Below are positions 39,531 through 47,867 of a stretch of 49,073 nt of DNA, piece after piece. Origin of the DNA: Acidobacteriota bacterium. Lineage in GTDB: Bacteria > Actinomycetota > Acidimicrobiia > Acidimicrobiales > Microtrichaceae. The notes under the pieces are model-generated. The model was not told the origin of the DNA, did not search any database, and worked only from the letters and a program-made list of their open reading frames with translations. Positions within the stretch are counted from its first letter, which is position 1, and each line of letters opens with the position of its first letter. The position numbers and the translations under genes were made by a program. The stretch is taken from assembly GCA_003577145.1 (NCBI GenBank), contig QEUP01000030.1:1-49073 (forward strand), written 5' to 3'.

Positions 39531-40361
39531 TCATGTTATCTCAGTGTATTCAGATGTCAACAGGCTCTGTCCGTGCCTGCCGGCGCCGGTTGAGGCGATT
39601 GGCGGCAAGGCGATGAGCACGCCTTCACGGACCCCGAGTCCTGCGGGCACCGGCAGCGCCAGGAACCCGACCAGCCAGGCCAGCACGAACGACAAGGTCA
39701 CGTGTACCGGGCCCACGTCCGGGGCGAGAGGGTGGAAGACGATGGCGAAGGATGCCCCGTACACCGCCATGTTCAGCAGCCCCCAACCGTAGGCGCGCCA
39801 GATGGCGGCCTGGGAGGGGATCATCTTGCTGGAAGGGATCCGCTTGATGAGCCTGCGGGCGGTGTCGAGCACCCAGCGGGTCAGTGAGCGGATCAGCAAC
39901 AGCGGCGCGAGGAGCCCGAGCAGGAACAACCAACGCAGGCTCCAGGGAAGGTGATCGGCGGTGACGCTGAGGCCCGCTGACAGGGTTGCCGCGGATGCGA
40001 CCGCTGCAAGGGCGAACACCGGGTAGACGATGGCGGCACGCCCCAGGGCGATCTCGTCCTGGCGGGAGAGGCTGACCTGGCCCGCCACCTGGAGTGCTCC
40101 GCCCACCGGCAGGTACTTCGCCACCTGGCTGGTGTAGAAGGCGCCGGCGAGGATCCGGTGATCGCCGAGCCCATCGAACAAGGCGATCCACATGCGTGCG
40201 GCCAGCATGTAGGCGACCAGCGCGACCCCGAAGCCGCCGACGATGTAGCCGAGTGGTGGCAGCACGTTGCCCGACTCGTCGAGTGTGGCGTAGAAGGCCC
40301 AGCCCATGGCGGCGAGGCCGAGCAGGAACAGCGCGGCAGAAAGGATGCGCCACTTGTTCAC
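39531..40361 (-). CDS. Flippase-like/LPG synthase TM-region protein (UPF0104), apparently C-terminally truncated
   Basis: 276 residues from GTG 40361, which overlaps the methyltransferase stop by four bases. AFYTSQVAKYLPVGGALQVAGQVSLSR is the motif of this membrane family (lysyl-PG synthase TM domain, AglD-like), and FLALPVPAGLGVREGVLIAL the last conserved motif. About seven hydrophobic segments are visible. Normally one or two more segments follow GVREG; here the frame runs into STGAGRHGQSLLTSEYTEIT and stops, and a promoter for the next gene overlaps that end. Possible roles are lipid-linked glycan or phospholipid flipping. Confidence 0.75.
   Translation of the reverse strand: MNKWRILSAALFLLGLAAMGWAFYATLDESGNVLPPLGYIVGGFGVALVAYMLAARMWIALFDGLGDHRILAGAFYTSQVAKYLPVGGALQVAGQVSLSRQDEIALGRAAIVYPVFALAAVASAATLSAGLSVTADHLPWSLRWLFLLGLLAPLLLIRSLTRWVLDTARRLIKRIPSSKMIPSQAAIWRAYGWGLLNMAVYGASFAIVFHPLAPDVGPVHVTLSFVLAWLVGFLALPVPAGLGVREGVLIALPPIASTGAGRHGQSLLTSEYTEIT
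39533..39560 (-). promoter_or_regulatory. Consensus-like sigma-70 promoter for the hypothetical gene
   Basis: On the minus strand TTGACA (39555-39560), a 16-bp spacer and TAACAT (39533-39538) form the best -35/-10 pair in the window. Transcription would start about 40 bases before the ATG at 39488. It lies within the last codons of the flippase-like frame. Confidence 0.65.
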
Positions 40362-41095
40362 GGGCGGTCGGGTGAGCCGGGCTTTCGCCCCGCCAGCACT
40401 GCGCCCACACCCCGGCTGTGCCGGAAGGGGCGTTGTATGAGGCGAAATGGCGCGGCTGTCGCCTGGTAGAGCCACGAAAGCGAGTCGGGGGGTTGCATCA
40501 CCAGAGCACTCTCGCTGGTCCGCTCCTCGATCGTCTCACCACCCCGATCCCGCAGGGCAGCTCGATCGCGGTACCAGTCCATCGGGATCTTGACGGGGAA
40601 GCCGTACTGATCGACCTCGACACCGACCAGTCCCACGTGCAGAGCCAGGTCCGTCAGACCCTGCGGCGTGTACCGCCGGAAATGGCCGACCCGCTCGTCC
40701 CACGGGCCGAACCTCTCGGGTCGGGTGGGCACGGAGAGGATCAGCAGGCCGCCGGGATGCAACAAAGCCGTCCAGGCGTGCAGCGCGGCAGCGTCGTCCT
40801 CGATGTGCTCGAGCACCTCGAAGGCGCAGACGACGTCGAACTGCTCGCCTTCGACCTCGTCGAGCGAAGCGAGCAGCCGGGCCTTCTCGGGAAGGCGTTG
40901 GCGGGCTATGTCACGAGAAGCGACGGTGGGTTCGACGCCCGTGTAGTCGCCCAGCTCGGCGAGCCTGGTGCCGATGCTGCCGATCCCGATGCCGATCTCG
41001 AGGATGGCTCGGGGTGGTGGGATCTCCCGTACGCGCGGTATGACGCTGTCGTATCTGAGCCAGGTTCCGAAGCTGAGCGCAGGGCGGATGATCAG
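40358..41095 (-). CDS. Class I SAM-dependent methyltransferase with non-standard start
   Basis: 245 residues if started at CTG 41095, which has AGGAG six bases upstream. The frame stops at a TGA directly before and has no ATG, GTG or TTG until GTG 40816, well inside the fold. AILEIGIGIGSIGTRLAELGDYTGVEPT is the SAM-binding motif I, FDVVCAFEVLEHIEDDAAAL is motif II, and GGLLILSVPTRPERFGPWDERVGHFRRYTPQGL is the usual later part. A GTG at 41099 in another frame would work if one base were missing. The gene is coupled to the flippase-like gene and follows a glycosyltransferase gene. Confidence 0.82.
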   Translation of the reverse strand: MIIRPALSFGTWLRYDSVIPRVREIPPPRAILEIGIGIGSIGTRLAELGDYTGVEPTVASRDIARQRLPEKARLLASLDEVEGEQFDVVCAFEVLEHIEDDAAALHAWTALLHPGGLLILSVPTRPERFGPWDERVGHFRRYTPQGLTDLALHVGLVGVEVDQYGFPVKIPMDWYRDRAALRDRGGETIEERTSESALVMQPPDSLSWLYQATAAPFRLIQRPFRHSRGVGAVLAGRKPGSPDRP

Positions 41096-41129
41096 TCACC
41101 TCTCCTCAGGGGCTCCGCGATAGTAGGTT

Positions 41130-42386
41130 TCAACGGGCTCCGCCCTCCAAGCGCCTCCCAGCGGTGACGGCGTCGTTGTAGGCGCGGGTGAAGGCGTCGG
41201 TCACGACCTCGTGCGAGAACTTGTCGACACTAGTCGCCCGGGCCCGGAGGCCCATGCGATGCCCGTGCTCTGGATCTGAGAGCAGAGATTCGACCGCGCG
41301 GGCCAGCTGAGCAGGCTCACCCGGTGCTACGAGGACTCCCGTCTCGCCATCGGTGATCGAATCGGCGATCCCACCGAGCCGCGTCGCTATCACCGGCTTG
41401 GCCGCCGCCATCGCCTCGATTATCGACAGCCCCTGCGCCTCGATCCAGCCGTCGGGCGCTGGGCGTGACGGCGCCAGGACGATGTCTGCCGCAGCCAGGT
41501 AGCTGGGCACGACCGAGGCCTCGACCCAGCCCGTCATCCTGACGCGGTCGCCGAGGCCGGCGCGGGCGACGCGTTCCTCGACGAGTGGCCGATCCTGCCC
41601 TTCGCCGATCAGGAGGAGTCGAGCGTCCGTTTGGCGTTCGCGCAGCACTGACATCATCTCGACCAGGTCGAAGATCCCCTTCTCTTCCACGATTCGTCCC
41701 ACGAAGACGAGGAGAGGGCCCTCTGCGGCGTGGGCGGCGCGGATCGACCGGACGACGGCCGGGTCGGCGCGGGTGTTCACGTCGACGCCCATCGGAATCC
41801 GGCGCAGGTCGGTTACTCGCGAGCTGATGCTCCGCACCGCAGCCTCGGTGGCGCTGCTGTTCACCGTGACGATGCTCGCCTTCTCCAGGGCGAGCCGCTT
41901 GAAGACGGTGATGACCCCCGAACCGAGGGCGAATACGTCTCCACCATGAACGGTCACAACTGAGGGGAGGCCCAACATCCGAGCCACCGTCGTCGCTACG
42001 AAGCCCTGCGGGACCGACCAGTGGGCGTGAATCAGGTCGACCCGCTCCTTGACCGCGTACCGAAGCGTGGCGGCGAGCTCGGCAGCCACCAGCGCAGGGA
42101 GCTTGAAATAGTTCGACGGTTTCTTTCGCAGGTTGACCAGCGCTCCACCGCCATAGCACACGGTCTCGGCCGACTCGGGCCAGAAGTACCTGAACCGCGA
42201 CACCGGGACTCCGTCGAGAACCTCGTGACGAGCGGCGCCAGGGGCATGGGGTGCCAGCACGTGGCTCAGCCAGCCGCGTGAGTGGAGATGCGCGGTGAGG
42301 GCGAGGACGAAAGGGGTCGTGCTGTCCCCAGGCCACCGCGGGTAGTTCGATGTCAGAACGAGCGCGCGTCCAGCCTGCGGCGACAC
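41130..42386 (-). CDS. GT4-family glycosyltransferase (GT-B fold)
   Basis: 418 residues. VLTSNYPRWPGDSTTPFV and HVLAPHAPGA open the N-terminal domain. VDLIHAHWSVPQGFVA and VTVHGGDVFAL are acceptor-side motifs. LVFVGRIVEEKGIFDLVEMM starts the donor domain, and APDGWIEAQGLSIIEAMAAAKPVIATRLGGIAD holds the EX7E-type motif (E...E). It transfers a sugar from a nucleotide donor to a lipid or glycan. Downstream lie the methyltransferase and flippase-like genes, so a lipid-linked glycan pathway is plausible. Confidence 0.9.
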   Translation of the reverse strand: MSPQAGRALVLTSNYPRWPGDSTTPFVLALTAHLHSRGWLSHVLAPHAPGAARHEVLDGVPVSRFRYFWPESAETVCYGGGALVNLRKKPSNYFKLPALVAAELAATLRYAVKERVDLIHAHWSVPQGFVATTVARMLGLPSVVTVHGGDVFALGSGVITVFKRLALEKASIVTVNSSATEAAVRSISSRVTDLRRIPMGVDVNTRADPAVVRSIRAAHAAEGPLLVFVGRIVEEKGIFDLVEMMSVLRERQTDARLLLIGEGQDRPLVEERVARAGLGDRVRMTGWVEASVVPSYLAAADIVLAPSRPAPDGWIEAQGLSIIEAMAAAKPVIATRLGGIADSITDGETGVLVAPGEPAQLARAVESLLSDPEHGHRMGLRARATSVDKFSHEVVTDAFTRAYNDAVTAGRRLEGGAR

Positions 42387-42464
42387 GGCAGGCTCGCCTC
42401 CTTGGGTGTGCGGGCGAGACGATGCTAGCCGTGTGGGACGGGGCCGCCCTGTAACCTGCGTGCA

Positions 42465-43253
42465 ATGAGCGCAGGAGCCACAGGAGCCGCCCGTGACGAG
42501 GCCCTGGAACTGGCCCGCTCTCTCATCGACGCCGCCGACCGGATCGTTGTGCTCACCGGTGCGGGCATCTCCACCGACAGCGGCATACCCGACTTCCGCG
42601 GGCCGCAGGGGGTGTGGACCAAGAACCCCGACGCCGAGAAGATGGCCACCCTCGACAACTACCTGAACGATCCCGAGCTACGGGTGCGGGCCTGGCGCAG
42701 CCGCATCGAGTGGACCGGCCGGGAGCCGACGCCCAACCGGGGCCATGAAGCCCTCGTCGAACTCGAGCGTCGCGGCAAGCTCCACACGCTCATCACCCAG
42801 AACATCGACGGGTTGCACCAACAGGCGGGAACCGACCCGTCCCTCGTCGTCGAGATCCACGGCACCATGACCGAGGTCATGTGCATGTCCTGCGGGGACC
42901 GCCGGCCGATGCAGCACGCGATCGACCGGGTCGAGGCTGGTGAGGAGGACCCGTCATGCCAGCTGTGCGGCGGGATCCTGAAATCGGCGACCATCTCGTT
43001 CGGCCAGAACCTCGTCAGCGAGGACCTGGCGCGTTCGGAGGCCGCCGCTGTGGCGTGTGACCTCCTGTTGGCGGTGGGATCGTCCTTGTCGGTGTACCCG
43101 ATCGCCGCTGTCGTTCCCCTTGCCGTGCAGTCCGGCGCCCGGCTGGTGATCGTCAACGCTCAGCCGACCCAGTTCGACGATCTGGCGGACGTCGTGCTCC
43201 AGGCCTCACTCAGCGAGACCTTGCCCAGGATCGTGGCGATGGATCCGGGTTGA
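42465..43253 (+). CDS. NAD-dependent protein deacylase (sirtuin)
   Basis: 262 residues. VVLTGAGISTDSGIPDFRG is the NAD-binding GAGxS motif, ITQNIDGLHQQAG the second, and His132 (EIHGT) the catalytic base. Zinc cysteines are Cys140, 143, 165 and 168 (CMSC and CQLC). Sirtuins remove acyl groups from lysine, consuming NAD+. A TAACCT box (42452-42457) ends seven bases before the ATG, so the mRNA is probably leaderless. It is divergent from the glycosyltransferase gene. Confidence 0.93.
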   Translation: MSAGATGAARDEALELARSLIDAADRIVVLTGAGISTDSGIPDFRGPQGVWTKNPDAEKMATLDNYLNDPELRVRAWRSRIEWTGREPTPNRGHEALVELERRGKLHTLITQNIDGLHQQAGTDPSLVVEIHGTMTEVMCMSCGDRRPMQHAIDRVEAGEEDPSCQLCGGILKSATISFGQNLVSEDLARSEAAAVACDLLLAVGSSLSVYPIAAVVPLAVQSGARLVIVNAQPTQFDDLADVVLQASLSETLPRIVAMDPG

Positions 43254-43270
43254 GCGCACGGCCGCGCTGT

Positions 43271-44236
43271 TCAGGCGGCGCGGTACACCCGCACCCAGTC
43301 CACCTCGTACAGCGCCGGGAAAACGGCGCGCTCGATGCCCTCCGACGAACATGCCGGGTAGGTGCCTTGTTGGGCGCAGCGTTCGATGTCGGAGAGCAGG
43401 CCCAATGGATCGTCGGGGTGGCCGACCCAGTTGCCGCCTACTGCCAGGTTCACCGCGATGTCCCAGCTGGCGTCAGGTGGCGCCGAGGTGGCCCAGGTCG
43501 GGTTGGTGTCGAGGTAGCTGAGCGATTCGACACCATCGGTGAAGTAGGTGAAGCGGATGGCTCCGTCGGCGGCGGGCGTTATCTCGACCGCCCAGGTGTG
43601 CCAGCCCGGGGTGGTCGTCGGTGTCTCGAACGGGCTGTGCGCTTGGGCGACGTTGTAACGGACGGTCCTGGGGAGGTGCAGGGCCTGGCTGGTACGGCCG
43701 GGTCGTTGCGAGTGGAAGTACTCCATCACGTCGACCTCGGCGGTGGATGAGCCGGTCCGGTGGCGCAGCCAGAAGGCGGGCCAGAGACCTTGACCGTGGG
43801 GCAGGCGGGCCCGGATCTCGTAGCGGCCGTACAGCGGGTAGTAGCTGCCCGTCTCCCGCGAGCCGATGAAGCCCGAGCTGAACTCGCGGCTGGAGCCGTT
43901 GGGGCATGTCAGCTGCTCGCGTCGAGCGGAGATGACCAGGCTGCCTCCGGCCAGGGCGACGTTGCCGGGGGTGAGGCAGGCCAGTTCGTGGTTCCCGTCG
44001 CCGTAGGTGTTGTGGTATGGCTTCCAGCGGCTGGTGTCGAGTGTGCCCGAGTCGAAGTCCTCTTCGTACAGCAGGATCCAGTCGAGGGGGGGCTCGGCAG
44101 GGGGAGTGCTCGGTGGCGGCACCGGGGACGGCGGCTGGGGCGGACGGGGCAGGAAAAGCGCGCACGACCCTGCGAGAAGGGCCACCAGCGCCAGGATCGC
44201 ACCCCAGCGGGCTCGTGACAACAAGCGGTGCACCAT
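43271..44236 (-). CDS. GH16-family glycan hydrolase lipoprotein
   Basis: 321 residues from ATG 44236 (GTG 44242 also possible). The signal ends in LLAGSC, a lipobox, and a Pro-rich spacer follows. The beta-jelly-roll has the catalytic ExDxxE in EVDVME (Glu167, Asp169, Glu172), preceded by LWPAFWLRH and followed by WHTWAVEI and YEVDWVRVY. GH16 enzymes cut beta-1,3-, 1,3-1,4-glucans, agar or carrageenan, and the substrate is not resolvable. It would be tethered outside the membrane. Confidence 0.9.
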   Translation of the reverse strand: MVHRLLSRARWGAILALVALLAGSCALFLPRPPQPPSPVPPPSTPPAEPPLDWILLYEEDFDSGTLDTSRWKPYHNTYGDGNHELACLTPGNVALAGGSLVISARREQLTCPNGSSREFSSGFIGSRETGSYYPLYGRYEIRARLPHGQGLWPAFWLRHRTGSSTAEVDVMEYFHSQRPGRTSQALHLPRTVRYNVAQAHSPFETPTTTPGWHTWAVEITPAADGAIRFTYFTDGVESLSYLDTNPTWATSAPPDASWDIAVNLAVGGNWVGHPDDPLGLLSDIERCAQQGTYPACSSEGIERAVFPALYEVDWVRVYRAA

Positions 44237-44305
44237 GGTCACCCTTGGAGATCGACCGCACGGCGCCTGCGCTGAACAGGTTTCGCTGAGCCGTGTCCTC
44301 TCGCC

Positions 44306-44334
44306 TTGGTAATTGTTGACCTCTTAGGTAGGCT
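44306..44334 (+). promoter_or_regulatory. Promoter of the rhodanese-MoeB gene
   Basis: TTGGTA (44306-44311), a 17-bp spacer and TAGGCT (44329-44334). Transcription would start near 44341, leaving about 100 bases of leader before ATG 44442. Confidence 0.5.
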
Positions 44335-44363
44335 TTTGAGGACGGGTCGGGAGCGCGGTGTGC

Positions 44364-44409
44364 AGCCGTGCCCCCGGCTCGTGGCATCACCCCAACCGGT
44401 GAAGCCACG
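44364..44409 (+). ncRNA. Structured 5' leader upstream of the rhodanese-MoeB gene
   Basis: Two adjacent hairpins occupy the leader: AGCCG/CGGCT (44364-44379) and a longer one in which CGTGGC/GCCACG (44380-44409) encloses, after an A-A mismatch, TCACC/GGTGA with loop CCAACC. An elongated stem of this kind in a 100-base leader suggests a regulatory RNA or attenuator. I do not recognise a known riboswitch class. GH16 and MoeB-type genes are divergent around it. Confidence 0.4.
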
Positions 44410-44441
44410 AAACACAGACGCCACCTCCCTCGGGACCGACC

Positions 44442-45620
44442 ATGCCCAACTTCCGTGACCTGTTGACCAAGACCAAGGCCGAGATACGAGAGGTCGATAC
44501 CGCGACCGCCGACTCGATGCGCCACGAGCCGGGTTCGGTCGTCCTAGACGTCCGCGAGGCCGACGAGTACGAGCAGGGCGCCATCCCCGGGTCGGTCTTC
44601 CTCCCCCGCGGTCACCTCGAATCGCAGATCGAGAACCGGGTCGCCGACAAGGATGCCTCCCTCATCGTCGTGTGCGCGGCCGGGGTGCGGTCGGCCTTTG
44701 CCGCCAAGACGCTCGAGGAGCTCGGCTACACCGACGTGGTCTCGGTGGCCGGTGGCTTCAACCGCTGGAAGGACGAGGGCCGTGACTGGTCCGTGCCCCA
44801 GACCCTCAGCCCCGACCAGCGCAACCGTTACCAGCGCCACCTCCTCCTGCCCGAGGTGGGAGACGACGGCCAACGCAAGCTTCTCGAGAGCAAGGTCCTG
44901 CTACTGGGAGCAGGCGGCCTCGGATCTCCTGCGGCTCTCTACCTCGCCGCGGCGGGAGTGGGGACGCTGGGCGTGGTCGACATGGATGTCGTCGACGAGT
45001 CCAACCTCCAGCGCCAGATCCTCCACAACCAGGAACGGCTCGGCGAGCGCAAGGTCGACTCGGCCAAGAAGACCCTCACCGCGCTCAACCCCGACGTAAA
45101 CGTCGTCACCTACGACACACGCCTCGGGGCCGACAACATCGAGGAGATCATCGCCGGCTTCGACGTCGTGGTCGACGGGGCCGACAACTTCCCTGTCCGC
45201 TACATGCTCAACGACGCCTCCGTGAAACTCGGGGTGCCGGTGGTGCACGGCTCGATCTTCCGCTTCGAGGGGCAGGTCACTGTGTTCGATCCCAGGGTCG
45301 GGCCGACCTATCGCGACATGCTCCCCGAACCACCGCCCGCCGAGCTGGCCCCGAGCTGCGCCGAAGCCGGCGTGCTCGGGGTCCTGCCGGGCATAGTCGG
45401 GTCGATACAGGCACTGGAGGCCATCAAGCTGCTGCTGGGCCTCGGCGACCTGCTCATCGGCCGCTACCTGACCTTCGACGCGCTGGAGATGTCGTTCCGG
45501 GAGTACAAGATCCGCCGGGACCCTGCCAACGAGATCACCTGGGACAACCGCGATCGCATCCAGGTCGTCGAACTGGACGGGCTCTGCATGCCCGCGCCCC
45601 TGGAGGCCCCACCGGGCTGA
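44442..45620 (+). CDS. Rhodanese-MoeB/ThiF fusion sulfurtransferase/adenylyltransferase (reversed MoeZ)
   Basis: 392 residues. Residues about 18-120 are a rhodanese domain with persulfide Cys78 (VCAAGVRS). Residues about 128-370 are an E1-like ThiF/MoeB domain: VLLLGAGGLGSPAALYLAAAGVGTLGVVD (ATP), SNLQRQILH, DGADNFPVRYMLND, and Cys306 in SCAEAGVLGVLPG. The usual zinc CxxC pairs are absent, as in MoeZ-type proteins. MoeZ normally places rhodanese at the C-terminus; here it is first. The enzyme would adenylate and thiolate a sulfur-carrier protein for molybdopterin, cysteine, thiamine or thio-tRNA work. It stands alone with a structured leader. Confidence 0.88.
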   Translation: MPNFRDLLTKTKAEIREVDTATADSMRHEPGSVVLDVREADEYEQGAIPGSVFLPRGHLESQIENRVADKDASLIVVCAAGVRSAFAAKTLEELGYTDVVSVAGGFNRWKDEGRDWSVPQTLSPDQRNRYQRHLLLPEVGDDGQRKLLESKVLLLGAGGLGSPAALYLAAAGVGTLGVVDMDVVDESNLQRQILHNQERLGERKVDSAKKTLTALNPDVNVVTYDTRLGADNIEEIIAGFDVVVDGADNFPVRYMLNDASVKLGVPVVHGSIFRFEGQVTVFDPRVGPTYRDMLPEPPPAELAPSCAEAGVLGVLPGIVGSIQALEAIKLLLGLGDLLIGRYLTFDALEMSFREYKIRRDPANEITWDNRDRIQVVELDGLCMPAPLEAPPG

Positions 45621-45744
45621 GCGTTCCCGACCTCTGCTCGATGTGAGTCGCCGGCTCTTGCCGTCCTAGGCTGGCCGGGCTCGGGCCCTGCGAATCGCGA
45701 TCCGCACCGCCCCGACGCCTATCGTTGCCCGAAACCCATGGATC

Positions 45745-47094
45745 GTGGCCGAAGCACCAACGAGGGCTAGCACCATCCGTCTCCAGTCACTGATCGACCG
45801 TGCCGACAAGGCGCTGCCCGAGGGCGCCATCCGAGTAGGCGTCGGGCTCGTGATCAACGGGCTCGCCCTCTACGGCTTCGTGGCCATCGCCACCCGCGCC
45901 CTCGACCAGACGGCCTACGCCACGGTGTCGGTCCTTCTCGCCGCGGTCGTGATAGTCGGGCCCGGCATCTTCCAGCCGCTCGAGCAGGAGGTGAGCCGGG
46001 CGATCGCCAACCGCCGGGCGCATGATCTCGGTGGCGGTCCTGTCGTCAAGAAGGCGGGGATGCTGGGGTTCGGGCTGGCCTCCCTCCTCGTGGTGGCCAG
46101 CCTCGTCGCGCTACCGCTGGTGCTCGACCGCCTCTTCGACGGCGTGGTCCCCGTCTACGTCGGCTTCCTGGTGGCGCTTTACGGGTTCTGCCTCGGCCAT
46201 CTGACCAGGGGCACGCTTTCGGGGAACGGGCGGTTCCCCTCCTACGCCATCTACTTCGGTGCGGAGGGGACGGTGCGGGTGCTGGGGGCGGTCCTGCTGG
46301 TGGCCCTCGGCGTGGCGACAGCGGGACGCTTCGGTCTCATCATCGGGCTGGCACCGTTCGCGGCCACCGCCATCGCATTGTGGGGCCAGAAGGGCCTGAT
46401 CAAGCCCGGGCCCGAGGCACGGTGGAGTGAGGTGACCACTGCGCTGGGGTGGCTGCTGATGGGGTCGCTTCTCACCGGGTTCATGGTGGGTGTGGGCCCC
46501 CTCGCGGTGCGGATCCTCGCGCCGGAGGACCAGCTCGTGGCACCGGGGATCTTCCTGAACGGCCTGATCCTCGCCCGGGTCCCGCTGTTCTGCTTCCAGG
46601 CCATCCAGGCCACCCTGTTGCCGAAGCTGTCCGGTCTCGCCAGCGCGGGCAGGATCGGGGAGTTCAAGGCAGGGCTGCGCCGGCTGCTGCTCCTGCTCGG
46701 GATGGTGGCGATCATCGGCACCGGTCTGGCGGCGCTGCTCGGCCCGTGGGCCATGCGGATCGTCTTCGGGCCCGCCTACGAGATGAGCTCTCGAGACCTC
46801 GGGCTGCTCGCCGCAGCCAGCACCATGACGATGATCGCCATCGCCTTGGATCAGTCACTCATCGCCCTCAAGGGCCACCGCTACATGGCCCTGGGGTGGT
46901 TGATCGGCTCCAGCACCTTCGTGGTCGTCACCGCGCTCGGCCACGACCTGTTCCTGCGGGTCGAGGTGGGGCTGTTGGCCGGGGCCACCGCGTCTGCCTG
47001 CGCCATGGCGACGTTCCTGACCGCCCGGCTGGGGCGGGTCGCCCGGGCCGAAGTCGACGTCATCGACGTCAGAAGCGTCCCGGCGTCGGCCTAG
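45745..47094 (+). CDS. Polysaccharide flippase-like membrane protein (Wzx/MOP type)
   Basis: 449 residues, GTG start at 45745. About twelve hydrophobic segments are visible. RVGVGLVINGLALYGFVAIATRALDQTAYATVSVL and GPGIFQPLEQEVSRAIANRRAH are typical of the MOP/polysaccharide-export family, and LFCFQAIQATLLPKLSGL recurs in the centre. It would flip lipid-linked oligosaccharide. A TAGGCT box lies at 45667-45672. The long-form RmlA gene 860 bp downstream fits surface-glycan assembly. Confidence 0.78.
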   Translation: MAEAPTRASTIRLQSLIDRADKALPEGAIRVGVGLVINGLALYGFVAIATRALDQTAYATVSVLLAAVVIVGPGIFQPLEQEVSRAIANRRAHDLGGGPVVKKAGMLGFGLASLLVVASLVALPLVLDRLFDGVVPVYVGFLVALYGFCLGHLTRGTLSGNGRFPSYAIYFGAEGTVRVLGAVLLVALGVATAGRFGLIIGLAPFAATAIALWGQKGLIKPGPEARWSEVTTALGWLLMGSLLTGFMVGVGPLAVRILAPEDQLVAPGIFLNGLILARVPLFCFQAIQATLLPKLSGLASAGRIGEFKAGLRRLLLLLGMVAIIGTGLAALLGPWAMRIVFGPAYEMSSRDLGLLAAASTMTMIAIALDQSLIALKGHRYMALGWLIGSSTFVVVTALGHDLFLRVEVGLLAGATASACAMATFLTARLGRVARAEVDVIDVRSVPASA

Positions 47095-47172
47095 GCTCAG
47101 GCGGGTCGAGGCATGTCAGCTCTGGTGGTAGCCCATCCGGCCCGGCGATGGTTGCGGGGGGCGATGCCGCGA

Positions 47173-47201
47173 TATCCTTTACTTCTATGGCAGATGTAAA
47201 G
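47173..47201 (+). promoter_or_regulatory. Leaderless promoter/operator of the AbrB-PIN pair
   Basis: TATCCT (47173-47178) ends eight bases before ATG 47187. The inverted repeat CTTTAC (47177-47182) and GTAAAG (47196-47201) straddles the start codon, so the antitoxin may repress itself here. Confidence 0.4.
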
Positions 47202-47432
47202 AATCGTCGCAGAGGCACCACCCGGGTCAGTTCGAAGCACCAGGTGACCATTCCGGCCGACGCCCTGCGGGCAGCCGGTCTCGAGGTCGGCGAACGCCTC
47301 GTCGCGCATGCCGAGGGTCCCGGACGGGTCGTGTTCGAGCGTGAGGTCGACGTCCTCGCGGAGCTCGCGGGAGTGCTGACGGGCGTCTACGAAACCGACG
47401 AGCTCTCCGGGCTGCGTGACGAATGGGGCTGA
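47187..47432 (+). CDS. AbrB/SpoVT-type antitoxin
   Basis: 81 residues from ATG 47187. TTRVSSKHQVTIPADALRAAGLEVGERLVAHAEGPGRVVFER is the swapped-hairpin AbrB/MazE DNA-binding fold. The acidic tail (VDVLAELAGVLTGVYETDELSG) would bind the toxin. It overlaps the PIN gene by ten bases. An ATG start without a Shine-Dalgarno and a TATCCT box suggest a leaderless mRNA. Confidence 0.85.
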   Translation: MADVKNRRRGTTRVSSKHQVTIPADALRAAGLEVGERLVAHAEGPGRVVFEREVDVLAELAGVLTGVYETDELSGLRDEWG

Positions 47433-47836
47433 CGGTTCTCGATGCCGGGGTGATCATCGGCTTCCTCGACGCCCATGACGCCCACCACCGCGCCGCCCAC
47501 TCTGCACTCGATGATGCTTGCGCCCGGAACGACCGCCTCATCATCCCTGCGTCGGCGTTCGCCGAGATCCTGGTCGGGCCGTCACGCAAGGGCGTGGCCG
47601 GCGTCGCTGCAGTGCTCGATCTCGTAGATCGGGTGCCGCTCTACATCGAGCCGCTCGACGCTGAGATCGCCATCGCTGCGGCTGCTATCCGGGCTCGGCA
47701 TCGCTCACTGAAGCTTCCGGACGCGCTGGTTATCGCAACCGCCGGCCACCTCGACGCCGATAACCTCATCACAACCGACCGCGGGTGGCCGAGCGGGTCC
47801 AAGCTCCAGATCAGGGCCTCGATCAGCGAGATCTGA
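47423..47836 (+). CDS. PIN-domain toxin (VapC family)
   Basis: 137 residues. The acidic set is complete: Asp7 (VLDAGVIIG), Glu48 (FAEILVG), Asp100 (LPDALVIA) and Asp119 (ITTDR). PIN toxins cleave structured RNA. The start lies ten bases inside the antitoxin gene, so expression is coupled. Sequence divergence from the first PIN toxin (6562) indicates a separate system with its own antitoxin class. Confidence 0.87.
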   Translation: MGLTVLDAGVIIGFLDAHDAHHRAAHSALDDACARNDRLIIPASAFAEILVGPSRKGVAGVAAVLDLVDRVPLYIEPLDAEIAIAAAAIRARHRSLKLPDALVIATAGHLDADNLITTDRGWPSGSKLQIRASISEI

Positions 47837-47867
47837 TCGGTTGCACCCTCTCTCGACCCCAGAGCCG

